Source of the DNA: Clavaria fumosa
Lineage: Eukaryota; Basidiomycota; Agaricomycetes; Agaricales; Clavariaceae
Assembly: GCA_951802425.1 (NCBI GenBank)
Contig: OX637797.1
Location: 4,526,001 to 4,590,000, forward strand
Direction: 5' to 3'
DNA length: 64,000 nucleotides
In this document: positions 49,796 through 58,581 of the stretch, in pieces
How the letters are laid out: each line of letters begins with the position of its first letter
Numbering within the stretch: the stretch's first letter is position 1
Translations under genes and position numbers: made by a program
Notes under the pieces: model-generated
Database searches by the model: none
What the model was told of the DNA's origin: nothing
Seen by the model: only the letters and a program-made list of their open reading frames with translations

Positions 49796-50662
49796 AATTT
49801 TGTTCCCACATTTCATCAGTCTTTCTTGTCTAGGTGGCTAACATTATTATGCCTTCTTGTCTCACTACCCATGGTGGGCCTTCTTCTTCCATTCTATACA
49901 GCATCCATTCAAGCCCTCCTCTATCTGAAGTGCTCCCTGCTGACCCTGTGGCACTATCAGATAGTCACCCATATACTAGCATACCATTGCCCTTGCATTA
50001 TTGTCTGCTCTCCTGTCTCTGCCCAAGTGAATTCATTCAGCAATTGCATCTCATATGTTGATAGCTGTGGGCCACACACTTTGAAACACATGCATACAAG
50101 CCTTGACACTGACTCAACTCACAACTGAACTGACTTTATAAGATGTGGGCATCCATGACACCCACTTTGACATACACCTTCAGTCAACCTTGTGCATTAT
50201 GTGAGCATGGGAGTCCTGGATACCCACTTTGAGATACACATCCAGTCAACTTACTTTGTACATTATGAGAGGTGTGGGTGTCCTGGCCATTTACATGGCA
50301 TGTCTCACCTGTAACATGTCCAAGCCTGCATCACATTGGATCTTGGTAGGTATGTAGGACCTAGGTATTAGCATGCTGGGAGTGAGCAGCACAGGTAGCA
50401 TAAGTAGGATGGAGGGTGGACAGTCTGAGTGGGGTGAGTGGGTGGCACAAGCAAGGTGAGTAAAGCAGGAAGCATGCCAGGTGGTGTAGCACCAATGAGG
50501 TGAGTGGGCAGACAGCACAAGCAGGGTGGATGGTGCAATTGGGGTGAGCAGCATGGGTGACACCAGTGGGGCAAGTTTGGTGGACAAGTGCATGTGCATA
50601 TTATCAGTCAATGATATATCTGCTTGAGTAATGTATGTGTTTACTGTGCTCATGTTTGTCAT
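49796..50662 (+). repeat. Giant palindrome, left arm (867 bp)
   Basis: Reverse complement of 50697-51563, checked at the outer ends (AATTTTGTTCCC versus GGGAACAAAATT) and at the centre (TTTGTCAT versus ATGACAAA). One difference seen (A/C around 49897 versus its mate near 51462). I see no CpG in the arm. The 130-residue frame in the arm reappears mirrored in the other arm and is not supported as a gene. Confidence 0.95.
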
Positions 50663-50696
50663 CCTGGCACTGCTCATGCTCATCAGTCATTGCTTA

Positions 50697-51563
50697 ATGA
50701 CAAACATGAGCACAGTAAACACATACATTACTCAAGCAGATATATCATTGACTGATAATATGCACATGCACTTGTCCACCAAACTTGCCCCACTGGTGTC
50801 ACCCATGCTGCTCACCCCAATTGCACCATCCACCCTGCTTGTGCTGTCTGCCCACTCACCTCATTGGTGCTACACCACCTGGCATGCTTCCTGCTTTACT
50901 CACCTTGCTTGTGCCACCCACTCACCCCACTCAGACTGTCCACCCTCCATCCTACTTATGCTACCTGTGCTGCTCACTCCCAGCATGCTAATACCTAGGT
51001 CCTACATACCTACCAAGATCCAATGTGATGCAGGCTTGGACATGTTACAGGTGAGACATGCCATGTAAATGGCCAGGACACCCACACCTCTCATAATGTA
51101 CAAAGTAAGTTGACTGGATGTGTATCTCAAAGTGGGTATCCAGGACTCCCATGCTCACATAATGCACAAGGTTGACTGAAGGTGTATGTCAAAGTGGGTG
51201 TCATGGATGCCCACATCTTATAAAGTCAGTTCAGTTGTGAGTTGAGTCAGTGTCAAGGCTTGTATGCATGTGTTTCAAAGTGTGTGGCCCACAGCTATCA
51301 ACATATGAGATGCAATTGCTGAATGAATTCACTTGGGCAGAGACAGGAGAGCAGACAATAATGCAAGGGCAATGGTATGCTAGTATATGGGTGACTATCT
51401 GATAGTGCCACAGGGTCAGCAGGGAGCACTTCAGATAGAGGAGGGCTTGAATGGATGCTGGATAGAATGGAAGAAGAAGGCCCACCATGGGTAGTGAGAC
51501 AAGAAGGCATAATAATGTTAGCCACCTAGACAAGAAAGACTGATGAAATGTGGGAACAAAATT
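50697..51563 (-). repeat. Giant palindrome, right arm (867 bp)
   Basis: Mate of 49796-50662, separated by a 34-nt spacer (50663-50696). The mate coordinates sum to 101359 at both ends, so the arms pair without net indels. No target duplication is seen outside the arms. A transcript through it would fold into a very long hairpin. Confidence 0.95.
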
Positions 51564-51756
51564 GCATTTCTTAAGGTGGGTTGCTAACTATTCCCTAGGA
51601 CGAATAGGCTAGCCTATTCAGGTTGGATGTTGGATACCTTCAAATCTCACCCCCCCCTTGGAATTGAGGGTGGTGGCAGTGAGGGGAGGTGACCCAGAGT
51701 GGATTAGGGTTAGGTTAAGGGGGTTCGTGGTTTCCCCTAACTCAAATGGCAGGGTT
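51564..51756. other. Spacer between palindrome and minisatellite
   Basis: No gene. Contains C-rich and G-rich runs and TTAGGGTTAGG at 51704-51714 (less than two telomere-like repeats). Confidence 0.5.
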
Positions 51757-51760
51757 AGGG

Positions 51761-52444
51761 CCTGGTTGGATTGACTGGGCCTGGTTGGATCACCTTGGGG
51801 CATGGTTGGATTAACCCAGGGCATGGTTGGATTGACCCAGGGCATGGTTGGATCACCTTGGGGCCTGGTTGGATCTACTCAGAGCATGGTTGGATTGACC
51901 CAGGGCATGGTTGGATCACCCTGAGGCATGGTTGGATCCACTCAGAGCATGGTTGGATTGACCCAGGGCATGGTTGGATTAACCCAGGGCCTGGTTGGAT
52001 CTACTTGGGGCATGGTTGGATCTACTTGGGGCATGGTTGGATCACCCTGAGGCATGGTTGGATCTACTTGGGGCATGGTTGGATTAACCCAGGGCCTGGT
52101 TGGATCTACTTGGGGCCTGGTTGGTTCACCCTGAGGCATGGTTGGATCTACTCAGAGCATGGTTGGATTGACCTAGGGCATGGTTGGATTAACCCAGGGC
52201 CTGGTTGGATCTACTTGGGGCATGGTTGGATCTACTTGGGGCATGGTTGGATTAACCCAGGGCCTGGTTGGATCTACTTGGGGCCTGGTTGGTTCACCCT
52301 GAGGCATGGTTGGATCTACTCAGAGCATGGTTGGATCTACTTGGGGCATGGTTGGATTAACCCAGGGCCTGGTTGGATCACCCTGTGGTTAGGTTGGATT
52401 GACCCAGGGCATGGTTGGATCACCTTGGGGCCTGGTTGGATCTA
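51761..52444 (+). repeat. 21-bp minisatellite, about 32 units
   Basis: Units of the form YATGGTTGGATYNACYYNGGG repeated with a 21-bp period and point variation. Because the period is a multiple of three, one plus frame stays open for 225 residues, encoding a heptad with constant Gly-Trp-Ile (HGWINPG, PGWIYLG and similar). A higher-order block (PGWIYLGPGWFTLRHGWI) occurs twice. No CpG seen. There is no plausible start (the frame opens at TTG), so I call it a repeat and not a gene. Confidence 0.95.
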
Positions 52445-53149
52445 CTAATAGCATAGTCCTTGTGCAGATGGAGCATCTGCACTTTCTTTCACTGCAAGCT
52501 AACCACTCAAGCTAGTCTTTTGAAATTTTGTGTGCCTATATCTACCCCTCTAATCCTCAATTTCCATGGTTTACATTTTCCCCAAACCTATTTCCCAATG
52601 CATGGCAGAGCTGCTGACCAAACCAGTCAAAATTCTCCCATTTATCAAAACCAACCATAGGATTCCAAAACAAATGGAATGCTATACTGGGCCATCCCAT
52701 ACCTATCATATTCCATCCCTCTCTCTCCCCTCCCATCACCCACAAAGCAACAATTCCAGCATATAGTCAGAATCCAGTTCTCACATCCTCACACAAGTTT
52801 GTACTTGTGGTGGCACCTAATCAAAAGGGATCACATTGAAAGATTGAGTATAGTGCATGAATAATTTAGGGTTCCTGGGGTCTTCCAGCAAAATTTGAAA
52901 TATAGTAGCTGTGAAGTAGTTATTAGAAGAACATATGCAGCTGACTGATAGCTGCATATATGAATGTTGATGTTGTCATGTCATGAGGTGGGTCACATGG
53001 TGATGCTTGTGACCATGGGTAATACTGGTAATGTGAATAAGACTAATGTATTCATGTGGCATAATGTGCCAGATGAAGGGATTGTGCCATGGCATATCAT
53101 ACATAGTATTGGAGGCTGCTGGTGTGCCATCATTGTGGTTAGCTGCTGG
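52445..53149 (+). repeat. REP1 dispersed repeat, copy 3 (rearranged)
   Basis: Starts CTAATAGCATAG and follows SAT652/REP1 for about 420 bp, including the GGCACCTAATCAAA...GCATGAATAA part that REP1 copies 1 and 2 lack. It then jumps to the REP1 tail (TTTAGGGTTCCTGGGG...) and ends in GCTGCTGGTG at the LTR-3 start. This hybrid content shows that the satellite segment and the tail once belonged to one repeat. Confidence 0.8.
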
Positions 53150-53386
53150 TGTTAGGATTGCTTACCTAAGCCATCCCAAAGAGGAGTTGTGGAGAAACTG
53201 GGGAGGCTTGTTGGAAGGCCACATGACCTGTGGCTGAGAGTCAGATTACTTAATCCCCAAAGTCACCTGACCTGCACCTTGGCATGTCACATGATCCAAG
53301 GATCCAAGCATGAGAACACCAGCAAGTGCTGAGGCATTTGCTATAAGTACTTCACCTTTTCCTTTTTTGTACTCTTTTCCCCTTAT
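53150..53386 (+). mobile_element. LTR-3, copy 1 (237 bp, no CpG)
   Basis: TGTTAGGATTGCTTACC... to TTTTCCCCTTAT, ending exactly where a second copy begins. It matches 53387-53623 over the same 237 bp. All 12 CpGs of copy 2 read TG or CA here. Includes CTATAAGTACTT, a TATA-like box at about 53341. Confidence 0.75.
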
Positions 53387-53677
53387 TGTTAGGATCGCTT
53401 ATGTAAGCCATCCCAAAGTGCAGTTGTGGAGAAACTGGGGAGGGTTGTTGGAAGGTCACATGACCTGTGGCTGGGTCGGATTATGTAATCATGTAAGATC
53501 ACATGACCTGGGGCCTGGGCGCATCACGTGATCCGAGGGTCCGAGCGTGGGAAAGTCGGCAAGTGCCGAAGCGTTCGCTATAAGTACTTTCGCTTTTCCT
53601 TTTTTGTACTCTTTTCCCCTTATCTTAGTATTGTCGTCATGACCTTACGCTTAAGTTGTGTGAGACCCAGTCTGATC
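53387..53677 (+). mobile_element. LTR-3, copy 2 (CpG-rich, longer)
   Basis: TGTTAGGATCGCTTATG..., 237 bp shared with copy 1 plus a further 54 bp up to the Helitron-like repeat at 53678. Contains 12 CpGs. CTATAAGTAC (about 53579) and CTTTTTTGTACTC follow as in copy 1. The direct abutment of two copies of different age suggests insertion of a younger element at or into the older LTR, or LTR recombination. Confidence 0.7.
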
Positions 53678-54330
53678 CTAGCTGTAAAACAAATGGCCAA
53701 TGCAACATTGGCCACAAAAATAAAAACTGCAAAATGTGTTACAGGAACCTTGTAGACATGTTCTATAGGTAGAACAATACAACTTTTGTATGGATCATGT
53801 CTCACCCCACTTGCTACTTCAAAAGATCCCCTGGTTTTCATTTTGGCCTCTTCCTAGTGTATCATTACAAAGAATAGCATATTGTACAATACGTAGGCAT
53901 GGGAGGCCTATGAAACTTTGAGGAGACATTCTCTATAGTATATCAATGGTTTATGGCCACTTACCTGGTTCCCTAAGCTTATACTTTCAAAGATCCCCTG
54001 AAAATGCCCAAAAAACTCATTTTCCCGGGATCTTTGGACCTGGACACTAAAACACTTATGTAAAGCACCCACACCCTTTCCCTATACCCCCTCTAACCCC
54101 CCATACCATTCACTACCAAGTGGCCAATGCTCCACTTTCTGCTGACCCTTCTCTAACATCTGGCCACAGCTGGCCACTGTAGTTTCAGAACCTGGGATCT
54201 TTGGAAGCATAAGGTATACCACACTCAAAACACCTGGAACCTAGTGTCAAATAGGTGCCCTAATCCCAGGAATATTTTCAGGATTTTTGAACCACTTATA
54301 GATTCTGGCCAATAGGCCACTTTACCAAGA
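53678..54330 (-). mobile_element. Helitron-like repeat (HEL-A)
   Basis: On the minus strand it ends CTAG (53681-53678), preceded by a perfect 8-bp stem, 3-nt loop hairpin (53695-53713) 13 bp upstream. This is the architecture of a Helitron 3' terminus (hairpin, then CTRR). The candidate 5' end is TC at 54330. The first 473 bp (53678-54150) match HEL-B at 54333-54805 without indels by eye; the rest differs, as is common among Helitron families that share 3' ends. It carries no coding capacity. The flanking base after CTAG is G in all copies, not the usual T, which weakens the call. Confidence 0.45.
53695..53713 (-). terminator. Candidate Helitron terminator hairpin
   Basis: GGCCAATGCAACATTGGCC: 8-bp perfect stem with a 3-nt loop. 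Identical hairpins lie at the same distance from CTAG in the copies starting at 54333, 55900 and 57467. This is a rolling-circle-type terminator by position, not a transcription terminator. Confidence 0.45.
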
Positions 54331-54332
54331 CC

Positions 54333-55090
54333 CTAGCTGTAAAACAAATGGCCAATGCAACATTGGCCACAAAAATAAAAACTGCAAAATGTGTTACAGG
54401 AACCTTGTAGACATGTTCTATAGGTAGAACAATACAACTTTTGTATGGATCATGTCTCACCCCACTTGCTACTTCAAAAGATCCCCTGGTTTTCATTTTG
54501 GCCTCTTCCTAGTGTATCATTACAAAGAATAGCATATTGTACAATACGTAGGCATGGGAGGCCTATGAAACTTTGAGGAGACATTCTCTATAGTATATCA
54601 ATGGTTTATGGCCACTTACCTGGTTCCCTAAGCTTATACTTTCAAAGATCCCCTGAAAATGCCCAAAAAACTCATTTTCCCGGGATCTTTGGACCTGGAC
54701 ACTAAAACACTTATGTAAAGCACCCACACCCTTTCCCTATACCCCCTCTAACCCCCCATACCATTCACTACCAAGTGGCCAATGCTCCACTTTCTGCTGA
54801 CCCTTACCCACAGCACTTGGCCAATGCAGCATTGGCCAACTTCTGTTAAATAATTTCCAATAATCACCAAAATATTCATATGCCTAGCTCCCATTTTTGG
54901 CATCATCTTTTGTATGGAAACCATATCCCACTTTCCATCTGTTCCAAAGATCCCCATTATTCTTGATATTAAATGAGCTTGGCACATTGGCTATATCTCA
55001 GCAAACACTTCATATATTTTCATCAGACTTTGTGAGTAGATGCATACCTATGAGCAGTATCCTCAGTAATATTTATATGAATTTACATGA
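54333..55090 (-). mobile_element. Helitron-like repeat HEL-B, unit 1
   Basis: Minus-strand 3' end CTAG (54336-54333) with the terminator-like hairpin upstream. The candidate 5' end is TC near 55090. A second perfect palindrome (11-bp arms, 1-nt centre) lies at 54817-54839. TGGCCAATGC and AAAGATCCC motifs recur through it. No protein-coding capacity seen. Confidence 0.45.
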
Positions 55091-55095
55091 TTTAA

Positions 55096-55696
55096 TGTAA
55101 AGGGTAGAGTGGGTGTGCAGATGAAGCAGAAGTATGTGTCAGTCCGAGTCCCTCACAGAAGCGAGAAGGGGAAAGAAGCTCGATTTCAACGTAGGGAACT
55201 ACACACATTACAAAGGTACTATATATACTGGGGAAAGGGGGCTGTGTAGGGGATGAGTCATAAAAAGGGGAATGAGGCTACGCGCACTGAGTCGCGCAGA
55301 ATAGGGGAGGCAGTATAGGGAAAAGGGGATACCAAATACAGAAGGTAGCGGCAAGGGACGGATAAGGGAAAAATGACAAGAGAAATGCTTAGCATGGGCT
55401 TGGCTGGCCGTGGAGGGGCCTGGATTAGTCCCGATTAGGGTAGATTACTTGATGGGAGCTGTCAGAGGGATTATTGCTGATCCGCCTCCATCACGAATTG
55501 CAAAGCGTGGGAAAAGGTCGAGGAACGTGGGCATGGGCACGTGGCAGCGCTTATCGGGAGCTCATAGGTGTCGGCGCATGGTCGCGGGCGACTCCAAAGG
55601 TCGCAGAGGGTCACGTGGTCCCATACTCGGCCCTCGTAACTAGTCCCTAGCGCGTTGTGGATTCAGTGACGGCGGCTTACATAATGGATCCTGACA
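55096..55696 (-). mobile_element. LTR-4 of a chromovirus-type Ty3/gypsy, unit 1
   Basis: Minus strand TGTCAGGATCC (55696) to ACA (55096), 601 bp. Preceded on the minus strand by a purine tract and the end of the integrase frame. A TATATATA element at 55219-55228 lies about 125 bp from its 3' end. CpG-rich, unlike the HEL portion. Confidence 0.7.
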
Positions 55697-55707
55697 TGGC
55701 CCCCTCC
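55697..55707 (-). other. Polypurine tract of the LTR-4 element, unit 1
   Basis: Minus strand GGAGGGGGCCA sits between the integrase stop codon and TGTCAGG. Repeated at 57264-57274. Confidence 0.65.
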
Positions 55708-55899
55708 TCAAGGCTGGGCGTCTCGACCAGCCAATCGCGCCTTGTCCGGGTGCTTGAGGAAGAAGTCGCGGAGAAGAATTGCGGTGTTGGTAAGGCTTTG
55801 GCAGGGTTCCCAGGTGTTTTCTTCAATCGGGTAGCCTAGCCACTTTACCAGGTATTTCACTCCTCGTCCTACTTTCTTCACATCCAGGATCTCTTCAAC
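55708..55899 (-). pseudogene. pol: Chromodomain tail of Ty3/gypsy integrase, unit 1
   Basis: 63 codons plus TGA (55710-55708) on the minus strand, starting VEEILDVKKVGRGVKYLVKW and continuing LGYPIEENTWEPCQSL. The aromatic/acidic chromodomain pattern (Y16, W20, W30 within the fragment) is clear. In chromoviruses this C-terminal domain of integrase targets insertion to modified histones. Everything upstream in pol is missing: HEL-B begins at 55900, right at the chromodomain start. There is no start codon, so it is a fragment. Confidence 0.88.
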
Positions 55900-56657
55900 C
55901 TAGCTGTAAAACAAATGGCCAATGCAACATTGGCCACAAAAATAAAAACTGCAAAATGTGTTACAGGAACCTTGTAGACATGTTCTATAGGTAGAACAAT
56001 ACAACTTTTGTATGGATCATGTCTCACCCCACTTGCTACTTCAAAAGATCCCCTGGTTTTCATTTTGGCCTCTTCCTAGTGTATCATTACAAAGAATAGC
56101 ATATTGTACAATACGTAGGCATGGGAGGCCTATGAAACTTTGAGGAGACATTCTCTATAGTATATCAATGGTTTATGGCCACTTACCTGGTTCCCTAAGC
56201 TTATACTTTCAAAGATCCCCTGAAAATGCCCAAAAAACTCATTTTCCCGGGATCTTTGGACCTGGACACTAAAACACTTATGTAAAGCACCCACACCCTT
56301 TCCCTATACCCCCTCTAACCCCCCATACCATTCACTACCAAGTGGCCAATGCTCCACTTTCTGCTGACCCTTACCCACAGCACTTGGCCAATGCAGCATT
56401 GGCCAACTTCTGTTAAATAATTTCCAATAATCACCAAAATATTCATATGCCTAGCTCCCATTTTTGGCATCATCTTTTGTATGGAAACCATATCCCACTT
56501 TCCATCTGTTCCAAAGATCCCCATTATTCTTGATATTAAATGAGCTTGGCACATTGGCTATATCTCAGCAAACACTTCATATATTTTCATCAGACTTTGT
56601 GAGTAGATGCATACCTATGAGCAGTATCCTCAGTAATATTTATATGAATTTACATGA
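55900..56657 (-). mobile_element. Helitron-like repeat HEL-B, unit 2
   Basis: Same as unit 1, shifted by 1567 bp. CTAG on the minus strand at 55903-55900, followed there by G and the chromodomain codons. Confidence 0.45.
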
Positions 56658-56662
56658 TTTAA

Positions 56663-57263
56663 TGTAAAGGGTAGAGTGGGTGTGCAGATGAAGCAGAAGT
56701 ATGTGTCAGTCCGAGTCCCTCACAGAAGCGAGAAGGGGAAAGAAGCTCGATTTCAACGTAGGGAACTACACACATTACAAAGGTACTATATATACTGGGG
56801 AAAGGGGGCTGTGTAGGGGATGAGTCATAAAAAGGGGAATGAGGCTACGCGCACTGAGTCGCGCAGAATAGGGGAGGCAGTATAGGGAAAAGGGGATACC
56901 AAATACAGAAGGTAGCGGCAAGGGACGGATAAGGGAAAAATGACAAGAGAAATGCTTAGCATGGGCTTGGCTGGCCGTGGAGGGGCCTGGATTAGTCCCG
57001 ATTAGGGTAGATTACTTGATGGGAGCTGTCAGAGGGATTATTGCTGATCCGCCTCCATCACGAATTGCAAAGCGTGGGAAAAGGTCGAGGAACGTGGGCA
57101 TGGGCACGTGGCAGCGCTTATCGGGAGCTCATAGGTGTCGGCGCATGGTCGCGGGCGACTCCAAAGGTCGCAGAGGGTCACGTGGTCCCATACTCGGCCC
57201 TCGTAACTAGTCCCTAGCGCGTTGTGGATTCAGTGACGGCGGCTTACATAATGGATCCTGACA
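56663..57263 (-). mobile_element. LTR-4, unit 2
   Basis: Exact counterpart of 55096-55696 one period later, followed at 57264-57274 by the same purine tract. Confidence 0.7.
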
Positions 57264-57274
57264 TGGCCCCCTCC

Positions 57275-57466
57275 TCAAGGCTGGGCGTCTCGACCAGCCA
57301 ATCGCGCCTTGTCCGGGTGCTTGAGGAAGAAGTCGCGGAGAAGAATTGCGGTGTTGGTAAGGCTTTGGCAGGGTTCCCAGGTGTTTTCTTCAATCGGGTA
57401 GCCTAGCCACTTTACCAGGTATTTCACTCCTCGTCCTACTTTCTTCACATCCAGGATCTCTTCAAC
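57275..57466 (-). pseudogene. pol: Chromodomain tail of Ty3/gypsy integrase, unit 2
   Basis: Second copy of the 63-codon chromodomain fragment with the same stop, purine tract and LTR order, 1567 bp after the first. Bounded by HEL-B unit 3 at 57467. Confidence 0.88.
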
Positions 57467-58224
57467 CTAGCTGTAAAACAAATGGCCAATGCAACATTGG
57501 CCACAAAAATAAAAACTGCAAAATGTGTTACAGGAACCTTGTAGACATGTTCTATAGGTAGAACAATACAACTTTTGTATGGATCATGTCTCACCCCACT
57601 TGCTACTTCAAAAGATCCCCTGGTTTTCATTTTGGCCTCTTCCTAGTGTATCATTACAAAGAATAGCATATTGTACAATACGTAGGCATGGGAGGCCTAT
57701 GAAACTTTGAGGAGACATTCTCTATAGTATATCAATGGTTTATGGCCACTTACCTGGTTCCCTAAGCTTATACTTTCAAAGATCCCCTGAAAATGCCCAA
57801 AAAACTCATTTTCCCGGGATCTTTGGACCTGGACACTAAAACACTTATGTAAAGCACCCACACCCTTTCCCTATACCCCCTCTAACCCCCCATACCATTC
57901 ACTACCAAGTGGCCAATGCTCCACTTTCTGCTGACCCTTACCCACAGCACTTGGCCAATGCAGCATTGGCCAACTTCTGTTAAATAATTTCCAATAATCA
58001 CCAAAATATTCATATGCCTAGCTCCCATTTTTGGCATCATCTTTTGTATGGAAACCATATCCCACTTTCCATCTGTTCCAAAGATCCCCATTATTCTTGA
58101 TATTAAATGAGCTTGGCACATTGGCTATATCTCAGCAAACACTTCATATATTTTCATCAGACTTTGTGAGTAGATGCATACCTATGAGCAGTATCCTCAG
58201 TAATATTTATATGAATTTACATGA
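57467..58224 (-). mobile_element. Helitron-like repeat HEL-B, unit 3
   Basis: Third copy, same termini and hairpin. Confidence 0.45.
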
Positions 58225-58229
58225 TTTAA

Positions 58230-58581
58230 TGTAAAGGGTAGAGTGGGTGTGCAGATGAAGCAGAAGTATGTGTCAGTCCGAGTCCCTCACAGAAGCGAGA
58301 AGGGGAAAGAAGCTCGATTTCAACGTAGGGAACTACACACATTACAAAGGTACTATATATACTGGGGAAAGGGGGCTGTGTAGGGGATGAGTCATAAAAA
58401 GGGGAATGAGGCTACGCGCACTGAGTCGCGCAGAATAGGGGAGGCAGTATAGGGAAAAGGGGATACCAAATACAGAAGGTAGCGGCAAGGGACGGATAAG
58501 GGAAAAATGACAAGAGAAATGCTTAGCATGGGCTTGGCTGGCCGTGGAGGGGCCTGGATTAGTCCCGATTAGGGTAGATTA
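58230..58581 (-). repeat. LTR-4, unit 3, truncated by the satellite
   Basis: Identical to the left 352 bp of LTR-4. Units 1 and 2 continue GGGTAGATTACTTGATGGG, whereas here it reads GGGTAGATTACTAACAGC, giving a base-exact junction with SAT652 (shared ACT). Confidence 0.85.

Larger units (their letters stand above)
54333..58581. repeat. 1567-bp composite tandem array, about 2.7 units
   Basis: Units begin at 54333, 55900 and 57467, exactly 1567 bp apart. Each unit holds HEL-B, a 601-bp LTR-4, a purine tract and a 64-codon chromodomain tail, all in minus orientation. The third unit stops at 58581, where SAT652 starts inside LTR-4. Units look identical by eye, so the duplication is recent or homogenised, or an assembly effect. 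Confidence 0.93.

Noticed and set aside
50291..51068. Two mirrored genes of 130 and 145 residues in the palindrome
   Set aside because: They are the same CpG-free repeat read in both arms, low in complexity, with no domain.
51704..51714. Telomere repeat (TTAGGGTTAGG)
   Set aside because: Less than two units inside repeat-rich sequence; too short for an interstitial telomere.
51771..52448. Gly-Trp-rich 225-residue protein gene
   Set aside because: Produced automatically by a 21-bp minisatellite; no ATG start and no flanking gene structure.
55878..56063. 61-residue minus-strand gene at the HEL/chromodomain join
   Set aside because: Runs out of frame through the HEL terminus; the true chromodomain frame is different.
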